Below, one piece after another: positions 1-10,966 of a DNA stretch of 64,000 bases. Both the position numbers and the translations under genes were made by a program. Origin of the DNA: Lineus longissimus (lineage: Eukaryota; Nemertea; Pilidiophora; Heteronemertea; Lineidae); assembly GCF_910592395.1 (NCBI RefSeq), contig NC_088323.1:16470157-16534156 (forward strand), written 5' to 3'. The stretch's first letter is position 1, and every line of letters starts with the position of its first letter. The notes beneath the pieces were generated by a model, which was given only the letters and a program-made list of their open reading frames with translations, ran no database searches and was not told where the DNA came from.

Positions 1-3000
1 AGACTTTGGTCTCCACCAAGTGAACCTCCAGGCAGAGAAACCTGTCTTCTCTGAGGATAGACACTTTGGTCTCCACCAAGTGAACCTCCAGGCAGAGAGA
101 CCTGTCTTCTCTGAGAATAGAGACTTTGGTCTCCACCAAGTCAACCTCCAGGCAGAGAGACCTGTCTTCTCTGAGGATAGAGACTTTGGTCTCCACCAAG
201 TGAACCTCCAGGCAGAGAAACCTGTCTTCTCTGAGAATAGACACTTTGGTCTCCACCAAGTGAACCTCCAGGCAGAGAGACCTGTCTTCTCTGAGAATAG
301 AGACTTTGGTCTCCACCAAGTGAACCTCCAGGCAGAGAAACCTGTCTTCTCTGAGGATAGAGACTTTGGTCTCCACCAAGTGAACCTCCAGGCAGAGAAA
401 CCTGTCTTCTCTGAGGATAGAGACTTTGGTCTCCACCAAGTGAACCTCCAGGCAGAGAAACCTGTCTTCTCTGAGGATAGAGACTTTGGTCTCCACCAAG
501 TGAACCTCCAGGCAGAGAAACCTGTCTTCTCTGAGGATAGACACTTTGGTCTCCACCAAGTGAACCTCCAGGCAGAGAGACCTGTCTTCTCTGAGAATAG
601 AGACTTTGGTCTCCACCAAGTCAACCTCCAGGCAGAGAGACCTGTCTTCTCTGAGGATAGAGACTTTGGTCTCCACCAAGTGAACCTCCAGGCAGAGAAA
701 CCTGTCTTCTCTGAGAATAGACACTTTGGTCTCCACCAAGTGAACCTCCAGGCAGAGAGACCTGTCTTCTCTGAGAATAGAGACTTTGGTCTCCACCAAG
801 TGAACCTCCAGGCAGAGAAACCTGTCTTCTCTGAGAATAGAGACTTTGGTCTCCACCAAGTGAACCTCCAGGCAGAGAGACCTGTCTTCTCTGAGGATAG
901 AGACTTTGGTCTCCACCAAGTGAACCTCCAGGCAGAGAAACCTGTCTTCTCTGAGAATAGAGACTTTGGTCTCCACCAAGTGAACCTCCAGGCAGAGAAA
1001 CCTGTCTTCTCTGAGGACAGTGACTTTGGTCTCCACCAAGTGAACCTCCAGGCAGAGAAACCTGTCTTCTCTGAGGATAGAGACTTTGGTCTCCACCAAG
1101 TGAACCTCCAGGCAGAGAGACCAGTCTTCTCTGAGGATAGAGACTTTGGTCTCCACCAAGTGAACCTCCAGGCAGAGAAACCTGTCTTCTCTGAGGATAG
1201 AGACTTTGGTCTCCACCAAGTGAACCTCCAGGCAGAGAGACCTGTCTTCTCTGAGGACAGTGACTTTGGTCTCCACCAAGTGAACCTCCAGGCAGAGAAA
1301 CCTGTCTTCTCTGAGGATAGAGACTTTGGTCTCCACCAAGTGAACCTCCAGGCAGAGAAACCTGTCTTCTCTGAGTATAGAGACTTTGGTCTCCACCAAG
1401 TGAATCTCCAGGCAGAGAAACCTGTCTTCTCTGAGAATAGACACTTTGGTCTCCATCAAGTGAACCTCCAGGCAGAGAAACCTGTCTTCTCTGAGGACAG
1501 TGACTTTGGTCTCCACCAAGTGAACCTCCAGGCAGAGAAACCTGTCTTCTCTGAGAATAGAGACTTTGGTCTCCACCAAGTGAACCTCCAGGCAGAGAAA
1601 CCTGTCTTCTCTGAGAATAGAGACTTTGGTCTCCACCAAGTGAACCTCCAGGCAGAGAGACCTGTCTTCTCTGAGAATAGAGACTTTGGTCTCCACCAAG
1701 TGAACCTCCAGGCAGAGAAACCTGTCTTCTCTGAGAATAGAGACTTTGGTCTCCACCAAGTGAACCTCCAGGCAGAGAAACCTGTCTTCTCTGAGAATAG
1801 AGACTTTGGTCTCCACCAAGTGAACCTCCAGGCAGAGAGACCTGTCTTCTCTGAGAATAGAGACTTTGGTCTCCACCAAGTGAACCTCCAGGCAGAGAAA
1901 CCTGTCTTCTCTGAGGACAGTGACTTTGGTCTCCACCAAGTGAACCTCCAGGCAGAGAGACCAGTCTTCTCTGAGGACAGTGACTTTGGTCTCCATCAAG
2001 TGAACCTCCAGGCAGAGAAACCTGTCTTCTCTGAGGACAGTGACTTTGGTCTCCACCAAGTGAACCTCCAGGCAGAGAGACCAGTCTTCTCTGAGGATAG
2101 TGACATTGGTCTCCACCAAGCGAACCTCCAGGCAGAGAAACCTGTCTTCTCTGAGGACAGTGACTTTGGTCTCCACCAAGTGAACCTCCAGGCAGAGAAA
2201 CCTGTCTTCTCTGAGGACAGTGACTTTGGTCTCCACCAAGTGAACCTCCAGGCAGAGAAACCTGTCTTCTCTGAGAATAGAGACTTTGGTCTCCACCAAG
2301 TGAACCTCCAGGCAGAGAAACCTGTCTTCTATGAGGATAGAGACTTTGGTCTCCACCAAGTGAACCTCCAGGCAGAGAAACCTGTCTTCTCTGAGGACAG
2401 TGACTTTGGTCTCCACCAAGTGAACCTCCAGGCAGAGAAACCTGTCTTCTCTGAGGACAGTGACTTTGGTCTCCACCAAGTGAACCTCCAGGCAGAGAAA
2501 CCTGTCTTCTCTGAGGACAGTGACTTTGGTCTCCACCAAGTGAACCTCCAGTCAGTGAAACCTGTCTTCTGAGGACAGTGACTTTGGTCTCCACCAAGTG
2601 AACCTCCAGGCAGAGAGACCAGTCTTCTCTGAGGACAGTGACTTTGGTCTCCACCAAGTGAACCTCCAGGCAGAGAAACCTGTCTTCTCTGAGGACAGTG
2701 ACTTTGGTCTCCACCAAGTGAACCTCCAGGCAGAGAAACCTGTCTTCTCTGAGGACAGTGACTTTGGTCTCCATCAAGTGAACCTCCAGGCAGAGAAACC
2801 TGTCTTCTCTGAGGACAGTGACTTTGGTCTCCACCAAGTGAACCTCCAGGCAGAGAAACCTGTCCTCTCTGAGTATAGAGACTTTGGTCTCCACCAAGTG
2901 AATCTCCAGGCAGAGAAACCTGTCTTCTCTGAGAATAGACACTTTGGTCTCCACCAAGTGAACCTCCAGGCAGAGAAACCTGTCTTCTCTGAGGATAGAG

Positions 3001-5639
3001 ACTTTGGTCTCCACCAAGTGAACCTCCAGGCAGAGAAACCTGTCTTCTCTGAGGACAGTGACTTTGGTCTCCACCAAGTGAACCTCCAGTCAGTGAAACC
3101 TGTCTTCTCTGAGGATAGAGACTTTGGTCTCCACCAAGTGAACCTCCAGGCAGAGAAACCTGTCTTCTCTGAGGACAGTGACTTTGGTCTCCACCAAGTG
3201 AACCTCCAGGCAGAGAGACCAGTCTTCTCTGAGGATAGAGACTTTGGTCTCCACCAAGTGAACCTCCAGGCAGAGAAACCTGTCTTCTCTGAGGACAGTG
3301 ACTTTGGTCTCCACCAAGTGAACCTCCAGGCAGAGAGACCTGTCTTCTCTGAGGATAGAGACTTAGGTCTCCACCAAGTGAACCTCCAGGCAGAGAGACC
3401 AGTCTTCTCTGAGGATAGAGACTTTGGTCTCCACCAAGTGAACCTTCAGGCAGAGAGACCAGTCTTCTCTGAGGATAGAGACTTTGGTCTCCACCAAGTG
3501 AACCTCCAGGCAGAGAAACCAGTCTTCTCTGAGGATAGAGACTTTGGTCTCCACCAAGTGAACCTCCAGGCAGAGAGACCAGTCTTCTCTGAGGATAGAG
3601 ACTTTGGTCTCCACCAAGTGAACCTCCAGGCAGAGAGACCTGTCTTCTCTGAGGACAGTGACTTTGGTCTCCACCAAGTGAACCTCCAGGCAGAGAAACC
3701 TGTCTTCTCTGAGGATAGAGACTTTGGTCTCCACCAAGTGAACCTCCAGGCAGAGAAACCTGTCTTCTCTGAGTATAGAGACTTTGGTCTCCACCAAGTG
3801 AATCTCCAGGCAGAGAAACCTGTCTTCTCTGAGAATAGACACTTTGGTCTCCACCAAGTGAACCTCCAGGCAGAGAAACCTGTCTTCTCTGAGGACAGTG
3901 ACTTTGGTCTCCACCAAGTGAACCTCCAGTCAGTGAAACCTGTCTTCTCTGAGGATAGAGACTTTGGTCTCCACCAAGTGAACCTCCAGGCAGAGAAACC
4001 TGTCTTCTCTGAGGACAGTGACTTTGGTCTCCACCAAGTGAACCTCCAGGCAGAGAAACCTGTCTTCTCTGAGAATAGAGACTTTGGTCTCCACCAAGTG
4101 AACCTCCAGGCAGAGAAACCTGTCTTCTCTGAGGACAGTGACTTTGGTCTCCACCAAGTGAACCTCCAGGCAGAGAAACCAGTCTTCTCTGAGGATAGAG
4201 ACTTTGGTATCCACCAAGTGAACCTCCAGGCAGAGAAACCTGTCTTCTCTGAGGACAGTGACTTTGGTCTCCACCAAGTGAACCTCCAGGCAGAGAAACC
4301 TGTCTTCTCTGAGAATAGAGACTTTGGTCTCCACCAAGTGAACCTCCAGGCAGAGAAACCTGCCTTCTCTGAGGATAGAGACTTTGGTATCCACCAAGTG
4401 AACCTCCAGGCAGAGAAACCTGTCTTCTCTGAGGATAGAGACTTTGGTCTCCACCAAGTGAACCTCCAGGCAGAGAGACCTGTCTTCTCTGAGGATAGTG
4501 ACTTTGGTCTCCACCAAGTGAACCTCCAGGCAGAGAAACCTGTCTTCTATGAGGATAGAGACTTTGGTCTCCACCAAGTGAACCTCCAGGCAGAGAAACC
4601 TGCCTTCTCTGAGAATAGACACGTTGGTCTCCACCAAGTGAACCTCCAGGCAGAGAAACCTGTCTTCTCTGAGAATAGAGACTTTGGTCTCCACCAAGTG
4701 AACCTCCAGGCAGAGAAACCTGCCTTCTCTGAGTATAGAGACTTTGGTCTCCACCAAGTGAACCTCCAGGCAGAGAAACCTGTCTTCTCTGAGGATAGAG
4801 ACTTTGGTCTCCACCAAGTGAACCTCCAGGCAGAGAAACCTGTCTTCTCTGAGGATAGAGACTTTGGTCTCCACCAAGTGAACCTCCAGGCAGAGAAACC
4901 TGTCTTCTCTGAGGACAGTGACTTTGGTCTCCACCAAGTGAACCTCCAGTCAGTGAAACCTGTCTTCTCTGAGGACAGTGACTTTGGTCTCCACCAAGTG
5001 AACCTCCAGGCAGTGAAACCTGTCTTCTCTGAGTATAGAGACTTTGGTCTCCACCAAGTGAACCTCCAGGCAGAGAGACCTGTCTTCTCTGAGGACAGTG
5101 ACTTTGGTCTCCACCAAGTGAACCTCCAGGCAGTGAAACCTGTCTTCTCTGAGGATAGAGACTTTGGTCTCCACCAAGTGAACCTCCAGGCAGAGAAACC
5201 TGTCTTCTCTGAGGACAGTGACTTTGGTCTCCACCAAGTGAACCTCCAGGCAGAGAAACCTGTCTTCTCTGAGTATAGAGACTTTGGTCTCCACCAAGTG
5301 AACCTCCAGGCAGAGAAACCTGTCTTCTCTGAGTATAGAGACTTTGGTCTCCACCAAGTGAACCTCCAGGCAGAGAAACCTGTCTTCTCTGAGGACAGTG
5401 ACTTTGGTCTCCACCAAGTGAACCTCCAGGCAGAGAAACCTGTCTTCTCTGAGAATAGAGACTTTGGTCTCCACCAAGTGAACCTCCAGGCAGAGAGACC
5501 TGTCTTCTCTGAGGACAGTGACTTTGGTCTCCACCAAGTGAACCTCCAGGCAGAGAAACCTGTCTTCTATGAGGATAGACTTTGGTCTCCACCAAGTGAA
5601 CCTCCAGGCAGAGAAACCTGTCTTCTCCGATGATATAGA
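1..5639. repeat. 60-bp satellite array, about 94 copies, cut by the window's left edge
   Basis: Units of 60 bp repeat from the first base; each holds the core CTTTGGTCTCCACCAAGTG. Copies differ at few sites: GAGA versus GAAA before CCTGTC, and GAGGATAG, GAGAATAG, GAGTATAG or GAGGACAG at the unit end. Two copies are 58 bp, from a 2-bp loss near 2570 and another near 5578. The last unit decays at 5625-5645. Because 60 is divisible by 3 and the unit lacks stops in several frames, both strands stay open for kilobases. The plus strand gives a 20-residue repeat (core QAEKPVFSE) and the minus strand a different one. No start context, splice site or unique flanking domain supports translation, so I call it satellite DNA. 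Confidence 0.97.
61..780. repeat. Eight-unit (480-bp) higher-order duplication inside the 60-bp array
   Basis: Units at 61-300 and 541-780 carry the same ordered set of variants, including the rare TCAACC in place of TGAACC at about 141 and 621. The offset is exactly 480 bp. This shows a recent duplication of a block of eight units, as expected from unequal exchange or replication slippage. Confidence 0.85.
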
Positions 5640-7188
5640 CTTTGGACCTGAATAGGTCACCCGTGTAACATGTGAGAAGGGAGATCCCCTATTGGTGCAC
5701 AGTATAGCGAAACTGTACTTAATCTTGAACACAAATAGAAATCTCTCATGAAATTAAACCCGAGAGATTGGCCTGTGCACTTAAGCCCCTGAAGACCACT
5801 GACCACTGACAGCTCCCCGAGTGAATCCCCTAACCCCTGATTGGACCCCCCAGTGCCCGCCTATTCTCCCCCTCTCATCCACAGGGAAGCCGCAATGGCT
5901 TGGAACTTACATCATCATAACCGTAGTCTGTTCGTCCTGTCTCTTGCCCGTTGTGGTTCGTCCGGTCCCGCGCACGAAAAGCTTCTGCAACGGAAATTTC
6001 AATCTATGAAAGTGGGGGTTGGCCTTGTCTCATTAGCTCTCCAAACGCCCGTGTCACTATTTTCTTCCATTGATTAAAAAAAATTGATAAGAAATATATC
6101 TCTGTCAAAGGCCCAATAGTGGGGCAGGACACCAGATATGATGATGATGATGATGATGATGTTGAAAGTATATGACACAATCATCAGCATTCTTTTGAAA
6201 TGTTTGCTTGTCCTCTTGGGTCTTAATGTTTCTGACAGTTTCTTTATGTCAAGGGCTCGAATAAGAGCACTATCTCTGTGCCTTTTGCTAAGGCCAAAAC
6301 ATCTTTTAACCAATATGCCCTGTGTCAACTCGAGTTTCTTCAGATTACCCTTGCTAATGCCAATGCCAACCTGACTATGACCAGATCAGCAGTACAAAAT
6401 ATACAAATTATGCTATGATCCACTCGTATAAGGCTGGCACAACAAATGCAGTGACCATGACGAGCACGGCATGAAAGCACCAGAACGATTCTATTATTTA
6501 ATGACATGACGTAAGTCGTTCAACTGATGTTACCAACGCTCCCAATAAAAACTGCGCATTCAAGACGCGTGGAGCTTCAAGATCAGACGCGAGGAGCACA
6601 GGCCACGCCACGTTTTCTAAGCACAGGCCACGCCACGCAATGGTAAGACAGATTCGGTCTTGGGCATTACTCTGGCATATCCCAACCTCCACTTCTGTAA
6701 ATGAGCACACATCCAATTCCGAATTCCGATTTCCAAGAAATTTGCCGTTTTCCTCAGCAACCAAGAAGCCAATGACGGCTGCGCACTATATCATTCCTGT
6801 CCAGTCCTCGCCACATGCGAACTCCTGCTTCATTTCAGTTTGCCAAGCAGTTTTTGAATTTCGTCTTACTCCAAAGATTTATCCCCCCCCTTCAATTCAA
6901 AATATTTCCCCTCATTTGGCTGCAGAAAAGACTTCGTGGCCGAACTCCACGTGTCCTTTTGTTCGTGAGGTTTAGACAGTTTCGGTTGGTTTCGGATCTC
7001 ATTAGTGAGGTTCCGCAACACTCCCGAATGACGACGAGGAATTATTTGTTTTTGTGACGAATTCTTTTATGATTTTGTTCGAATTCGTCAAGAACACCTC
7101 AAAAATCGCACCCTAAGCTTCTGGGCCTTTCACTCGGAACAAGTTTCTAGAGCTCGTGTTACCGTTACTATCACTTTTATCATTGCAG
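5640..7188. other. Single-copy stretch, no gene supported
   Basis: The 60-bp array gives way to unique sequence here. The only open frames are short (under about 110 codons), overlap on both strands and have no convincing splice or composition support. An (ATG)n microsatellite lies at about 6136-6162. A 5' exon or promoter of candidate gene A could be here, since its first recognised exon starts in mid-codon at 7189, but I cannot point to one. Confidence 0.6.
6136..6162. repeat. (ATG)n trinucleotide microsatellite
   Basis: A run of eight to nine ATG/GAT trinucleotides lies in otherwise unique sequence. Confidence 0.9.
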
Positions 7189-7243
7189 ATGCCCCAAGCC
7201 AAGTTCTCCAATGCAACCGACTATGAATGATGTCTATCGCGAG
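7189..7243 (+). CDS. Candidate gene A, exon (entry phase 2, exit phase 0)
   Basis: The acceptor is a pyrimidine-rich tract ending ATTGCAG at 7182-7188, and the donor after 7243 is GAG|GTGAAG. The 55-bp interval is open in the frame that uses its first base to complete a codon, reading CPKPSSPMQPTMNDVYRE. It ends on a codon boundary, which fits the phase-0 start of the next candidate exon at 7441. No protein family is recognised. The call rests on splice signals and phase only. Confidence 0.45.
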
Positions 7244-7440
7244 GTGAAGGGTATGTATAGAGTGATATGTGTGTGTGATTAGCTGGGGGAGAGGGTTTGG
7301 GGGGCGTGGGATGTGGGAGGTTGTCGAGGGGATGAGTATGGGTGCGGGTGTGTGATTGGTTGATCTATGTCCTGTATTTTTTTGCGTTTTCTGTGTCTTT
7401 TGCATTAGTTGTGATGTTGACTCTCCAATTCCATTTACAG

Positions 7441-7517
7441 AAGGTCCATTCCGCGGACTCCGTATGGAAGGCGTGTGCCAAGCAGCCGGCCGACGACGTG
7501 GCGGAGTCCAAAGCACG
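7441..7517 (+). CDS. Candidate gene A, exon (entry phase 0, exit phase 2)
   Basis: A strong acceptor (polypyrimidine stretch ending CCATTTACAG at 7440) and a donor GCACG|GTACGC after 7517 bound 77 bp. In phase 0 it reads without stops, starting KVHSADSVWKACAKQP and ending ESKA plus two bases. The exit phase of 2 matches the entry phase of the exons at 8842 and 10582, whose first C would complete an arginine codon. The product is unknown. Confidence 0.5.
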
Positions 7518-8841
7518 GTACGCTTTGTGTCTCTTGTCGGGCGCCCCTAGGGGACCCTGTCGTTCGGTTCTACGACTGAGGGGGGTTCAGCATGAGGGCG
7601 TGTCGTCTTCGTTCATTTTGCCATTTCAACGCGAAAAAGAGAGGTTTTTAAATTAAATAGGCCTTCCCTCTCTTACGCTGTTGAAGGGCTTAAGAAAGTT
7701 GACGACATGGTGCGGGATGGAGTCCGGGACGGGCTCCGGACTCGCCTTTGCCGTTAATCAGACGGCTCGCACTTAACTTGATGGGTTAACCTTCTATGCT
7801 CTCCGGCGGCAGTCGTAGAAGATCAGGCACTGAAGTAGATGATATTACAACCCTCTATGCTCTCCGGCGGCAGTCGTAGAAGATCAGGCACTGAAGTAGA
7901 TGATATTACAACAAACAGGTGAGATTCACATTTTGTTAAGTCATTGATGTTTGCGCAATTTTAGCTCTTTGACCGATTCTCCCCCGAGATGATTGAAACA
8001 TCCAGAAAAAAATTTGAAAGATTATACGAGATCCTACTCCAGTTAGATCGTTACATTTCCCGCACTGTTTGAGACTTGTTTATGATTGGGATAATCGTCT
8101 TACTTCCCAGCCTCCAGCAACAACCCATGCAAAGTGAGCAACGTAATCTCACGTCATACCTTCGACAGCCATTATGTGCATTGCGCATGACGTCATCACA
8201 ATTAGTACACTACCTGATCACAACTTAGTGATCTTCACCTTGTGACACCTAGACGCAAGGACCCAACGCGACGCGTAGCGGCAAAATAGCGAAGCTGGCG
8301 AAACATTTATAACTGGTCACCGTGATCTCATTATGGACTTATAGCGCGATTATGGGGTTGTAACTATTTTGCACTGCCCAAGATTACCTCGAGATGGAGT
8401 TAAGGTTAGATTATGCTAATGACTCTATAAGCATACTTCCTCATTTGACTTTACCCAGAATTGTGCATATCGATCGCGCGAAGCTACTCAGACTAATACC
8501 ATTAGGCCCCGCGTGGTGGCGCTGAGACGGCCGCTGTAATCAAGAGTGGTTGAGACACTCTAGAAGCTACTTGGTAATAACAAATGACGGACCTAACCAA
8601 AATTGCTTACATTTTCGCATTGCTACAATGAAAGACCTAATGCTGAAACCACATGTCTGTTGACCTAAGAGAGATTGGCATCATGCCTAGTCATAGTCTC
8701 TCAAAGTACAGTTAGCAGACGCCACTAACCTATGTCTATAGTACCCCCTCACACTCTGAAACCACCAACGCCCACCCCTTCCTGCTACCTTTATTCAATA
8801 CATGTAAGATATTTTCCCACTGAATCCGTTTCCATTTACAG
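7518..8841. other. Probable intron or intergenic stretch of candidate gene A
   Basis: It contains a 61-bp direct duplication at 7788-7909, a short inverted repeat (GAGTCCGG and CCGGACTC at about 7720-7743) and a CRE-like TGACGTCA at 8188-8195. A short open stretch near 7686-7752 (reading GLKKVDDMVRDG) could be a further exon but lacks a good donor. Nothing else is supported. Confidence 0.5.
7788..7909. repeat. 61-bp direct tandem duplication (two copies)
   Basis: Copies at 7788-7848 and 7849-7909 are nearly identical; the first begins AACCTTCTATGC and the second AACCCTCTATGC. Since 61 is not a multiple of 3, the duplication would break any reading frame across it. Confidence 0.93.
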
Positions 8842-8989
8842 CATAGACGGAAAGACCACCTCCCAATGGAAGGAAGAGGGTCGGTGCGATGGGGCATGCT
8901 TGTTGAAGAGGGCTGAAGATGCACGATCGTGGCGTGACAGACGTCTGGGGATGGATTCGGACGCGAGCAAGATGTGTGCCGCATTTAGG
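8842..8989 (+). CDS. Candidate gene A duplicated exon, copy 1 (entry phase 2, exit phase 0)
   Basis: The acceptor TCCATTTACAG ends at 8841, and the donor TTTAGG|GTAACT follows 8989. The frame is open over 49 codons, with fragments IDGKTTSQWKEEGRCDGACL and DSDASKMCAAFR. The paralogous exon at 10582-10726 has the same borders and frame and differs by a single in-frame 3-bp deletion plus a few substitutions. No domain is recognised. Other frames contain stops. Confidence 0.55.
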
Positions 8990-9063
8990 GTAACTTCATT
9001 TCATTATTTTTGAACCCAATTTTAAAAATTATGAGCGATTTAAATCGTTAAGATTCTTTTCAG

Positions 9064-9702
9064 GAAGAGCATCCGGGAGACCCGTGCGAAGCAAGATCCA
9101 TCTTGCAGAGCCAAGAACACCGCAGAGAGCCCAGCGTGACGAGAGTCCAGCGTGTGACGAGAGTCCAGCGTGTGACGAGAGTCCAGCGTGTGACGAGAGT
9201 CCAGCGTGTGACGAGAGTCCAGCGTGTGACGAGAGTCCAGCGTGTGACGAGAGTCCAGCGTGTGACGAGAGTCCAGCGTGTGACGAGAGTCCAGCGTGTG
9301 ACGAGAGCCCAGCGTGTGACGAGAGCCCAGCGTGTGACGAGAGCCCAGCGTGTGACGAGAGCCCAGCGTGTGACGAGAGCCCAGCGTGTGACGAGAGCCC
9401 AGCGTGTGACGAGAGCCCAGCGTGTGACGAGAGCCCAGCGTGTGACGAGAGCCCAGCGTGTGACGAGAGCCCAGCGTGTGACGAGAGCCCAGCGTGTGAC
9501 GAGAGCCCAGCGTGTGACGAGAGCCCAGCGTGTGACGAGAGCCCAGCGTGTGACGAGAGCCCAGCGTGTGACGAGAGCCCAGCGTGTGACGAGAGCCCAG
9601 CGTGTGACGAGAGCCCAGCGTGTGACGAGAGCCCAGCGTGTGACGAGAGCCCACTATACAGAGGTTTGAACATGATCCCAGTTTGAACACGACAAGGACT
9701 TT
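9064..9702 (+). pseudogene. Candidate gene A duplicated exon, copy 1, expanded by the 18-bp array and frame-disrupted
   Basis: The acceptor TTCTTTTCAG ends at 9063 and the donor GACTTT|GTGAGT follows 9702. Against its intact paralogue (10801-10922) this copy has a 14-bp insertion near 9094, about 29 copies of an 18-bp unit and a 1-bp loss at the array's 3' edge. The frame used in copy 2 is therefore lost. Two frames run through the array, reading CDESPA or QRVTRA repeats, but they stop at 9684-9686 and 9667-9669, before the donor. It is probably a broken or skipped exon. A truncated repeat-rich product cannot be excluded. Confidence 0.6.
9134..9652. repeat. 18-bp minisatellite, about 29 copies, inside a candidate exon
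   Basis: The unit is AGCGTGTGACGAGAGCCC. The first nine copies carry GAGTCC and the next twenty GAGCCC, so two homogeneous blocks expanded separately. The paralogous exon at 10801-10922 has a single ancestral copy, which shows that the array arose from unique exon sequence after, or was lost around, the segmental duplication. A period of 18 keeps two plus-strand frames and two minus-strand frames open. Confidence 0.96.
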
Positions 9703-9744
9703 GTGAGTAGATAGGTGAATTTAGCTCTCATCACAGTGAGCATA

Positions 9745-9838
9745 CACAGGCAAAAATATATATATGGATTCTATATAGATTTTGTGTTTACCATTTCTAT
9801 ATAGCTTTACAGATTCTTTATAGAAATTTCTGCCTGTG
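9745..9838. mobile_element. MITE, copy 1, with TA target-site duplication
   Basis: The left end starts CACAGGCA and is partly eroded by an AT-rich change. The right end is GAAATTTCTGCCTGTG, and TA flanks both sides (9743-9744 and 9839-9840). It is the paralogue of the better preserved element at 10967-11083 and moved with the segmental duplication. Length is 94 bp and there is no coding capacity. Confidence 0.75.
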
Positions 9839-10103
9839 TAGCTGTTGGTGCTTGAAGGAGAAGGCTGACATGACCTTGCCCAGGGAAGCAAAAATGGCAC
9901 CATTAGAACCGTTCATTTTGGATTGATCCCTTAGGACCATTTTATTGGATGCCAGATATTCGAGTGATCGACTGAGCCCTTCAATTTGTTGACCGCCATT
10001 TCCCGTAATTTGAAAGCGCATCCACTATACCATACCATGCAGCACAGCTTGTTTACAAATTGTCTTGACGTCTTTAAATATCTGCCGTGACTTTGACTTT
10101 CAG

Positions 10104-10233
10104 GACAACAGCCGTGCCCGGCCACCTGACACGATCCTGCCAAGGGAAGCGGTTGTGCCGTTATCTTTTGATCGATTCCGAACGGCCAGACAGCCGATGG
10201 AGAATGCTGGAGAATGCTGCAGTGTTACTTCAG
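10104..10233 (+). pseudogene. Candidate gene A duplicated exon, copy 1, with 10-bp frameshifting duplication
   Basis: The acceptor TTTGACTTTCAG ends at 10103 and the donor TTCAG|GTAAGC follows 10233. The paralogue is 11348-11467. The frame begins after one base with TTAVPGHLTRSCQGKRLCR. Compared with copy 2 it has a 10-bp tandem duplication near 10206-10215 (GAATGCTG repeated), which alters the downstream frame and the exit phase. Whether it is spliced in is unknown. Confidence 0.5.
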
Positions 10234-10279
10234 GTAAGCGGCCTGACAGCCGATGGAGAATGCTGCAGTGTTACTTCAG
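10188..10279. repeat. 46-bp tandem repeat, two copies, each ending at a splice-donor sequence
   Basis: The candidate exon's last bases and donor (CAG|GTAAGC) are duplicated with a 46-bp period, giving donor-like sites after 10233 and 10279. In unit 2 of the segmental duplication the same repeat has three copies. Confidence 0.9.
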
Positions 10280-10581
10280 GTAAGCAGTAGAACCTATTTA
10301 CTTGACACTTGAAAATCAAAGATTGATCACCAAAGTTGCTTACATTTTCGCATTGCTACAATGAAAGACCTTATACTGAAACCACATGTCTGTTGACGGT
10401 GCCTTAAGAGAGACTGGCATCGTGCCTAGTCTCTCAAAGCACAGTTAGCAGACGCCACTATAGTATCCCCTCACACTCAGAAACCACCAACGCCCACCCC
10501 TTCCTGCTACCTTAATATTTCTGATTTATTCAATACATCCACTGTAAGATCTTTTCCCACTGAATCCATTTCCATTTACAG

Positions 10582-10726
10582 CATCAATGGAAAGACCACC
10601 TCCCAATGGAAGGAAGAGGGTCGGTGCGATGGGGCATGCTTGAGGAGGGCTGAAGATGCACGATCGTGGCGTGACAGACGTCTGGGGATGGATTCGGACG
10701 CGAGCAAGATGTGTGCCGCATTTAGG
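10582..10726 (+). CDS. Candidate gene A duplicated exon, copy 2 (entry phase 2, exit phase 0)
   Basis: The acceptor TCCATTTACAG ends at 10581 and the donor TTTAGG|GTAACT follows 10726. It is open over 48 codons, starting INGKTTSQWKEEG. It matches copy 1 (8842-8989) except for a 3-bp in-frame deletion and a few substitutions. Its phases join cleanly to 7441-7517 upstream and 10801-10922 downstream. The product is unknown. Confidence 0.58.
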
Positions 10727-10800
10727 GTAACTTCATTTCATTATTTTTGATCCCAATTAAAAAAATTATGAGCGATGTAAATCGTTAAGATTCTTTTCAG

Positions 10801-10922
10801 GAAGAGCATCCGGGAGACCAGTGTGAAGCAGAGCCAAGAACACCGCAGAGAGCCCAGCGTGACGAAGACCCCACTATGCAGAGGTTTGAACATGATCCCA
10901 GTTTGAACACGACAAAGACTTG
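10801..10922 (+). CDS. Candidate gene A duplicated exon, copy 2, intact frame (phase 0 to 2)
   Basis: The acceptor TTCTTTTCAG ends at 10800 and the donor ACTTG|GTGAGT follows 10922. In phase 0 the whole 122 bp is open, with fragments EEHPGDQCEAEPRTPQ and MQRFEHDPSLNTTKT. It ends with two bases that, joined to the first G of the next exon, make a tryptophan codon. It carries only one copy of the 18-bp motif that is expanded in copy 1, so this is probably the ancestral form. Confidence 0.58.
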
Positions 10923-10966
10923 GTGAGTAGATAGAGGTGAATTTAGCTCTCATCACATTGAGCATA

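Noticed and set aside
20-5633. Very long open frames (850 to 1088 codons) in the 60-bp array on both strands
   Set aside because: The unit length is a multiple of 3 with no stops in several frames, so open frames on opposing strands are a by-product. There are no starts with context, splice sites or unique domains.
5821-7057. Short open frames between the 60-bp array and candidate gene A
   Set aside because: Lengths of 60-110 codons are expected by chance, frames overlap on both strands, and no splice or composition support was seen.
8188-8195. CRE palindrome TGACGTCA as promoter element of candidate gene A
   Set aside because: An eight-base motif with no start site, CpG cluster or neighbouring motif. 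Another TGACGTC lies inside a candidate coding exon, so chance is likely.
9084-9686. About 200-residue CDESPA-repeat, QRVTRA-repeat and minus-strand repeat proteins
   Set aside because: These are artefacts of the 18-bp period. The plus frames stop before the exon donor and disagree with the intact paralogous exon's frame.
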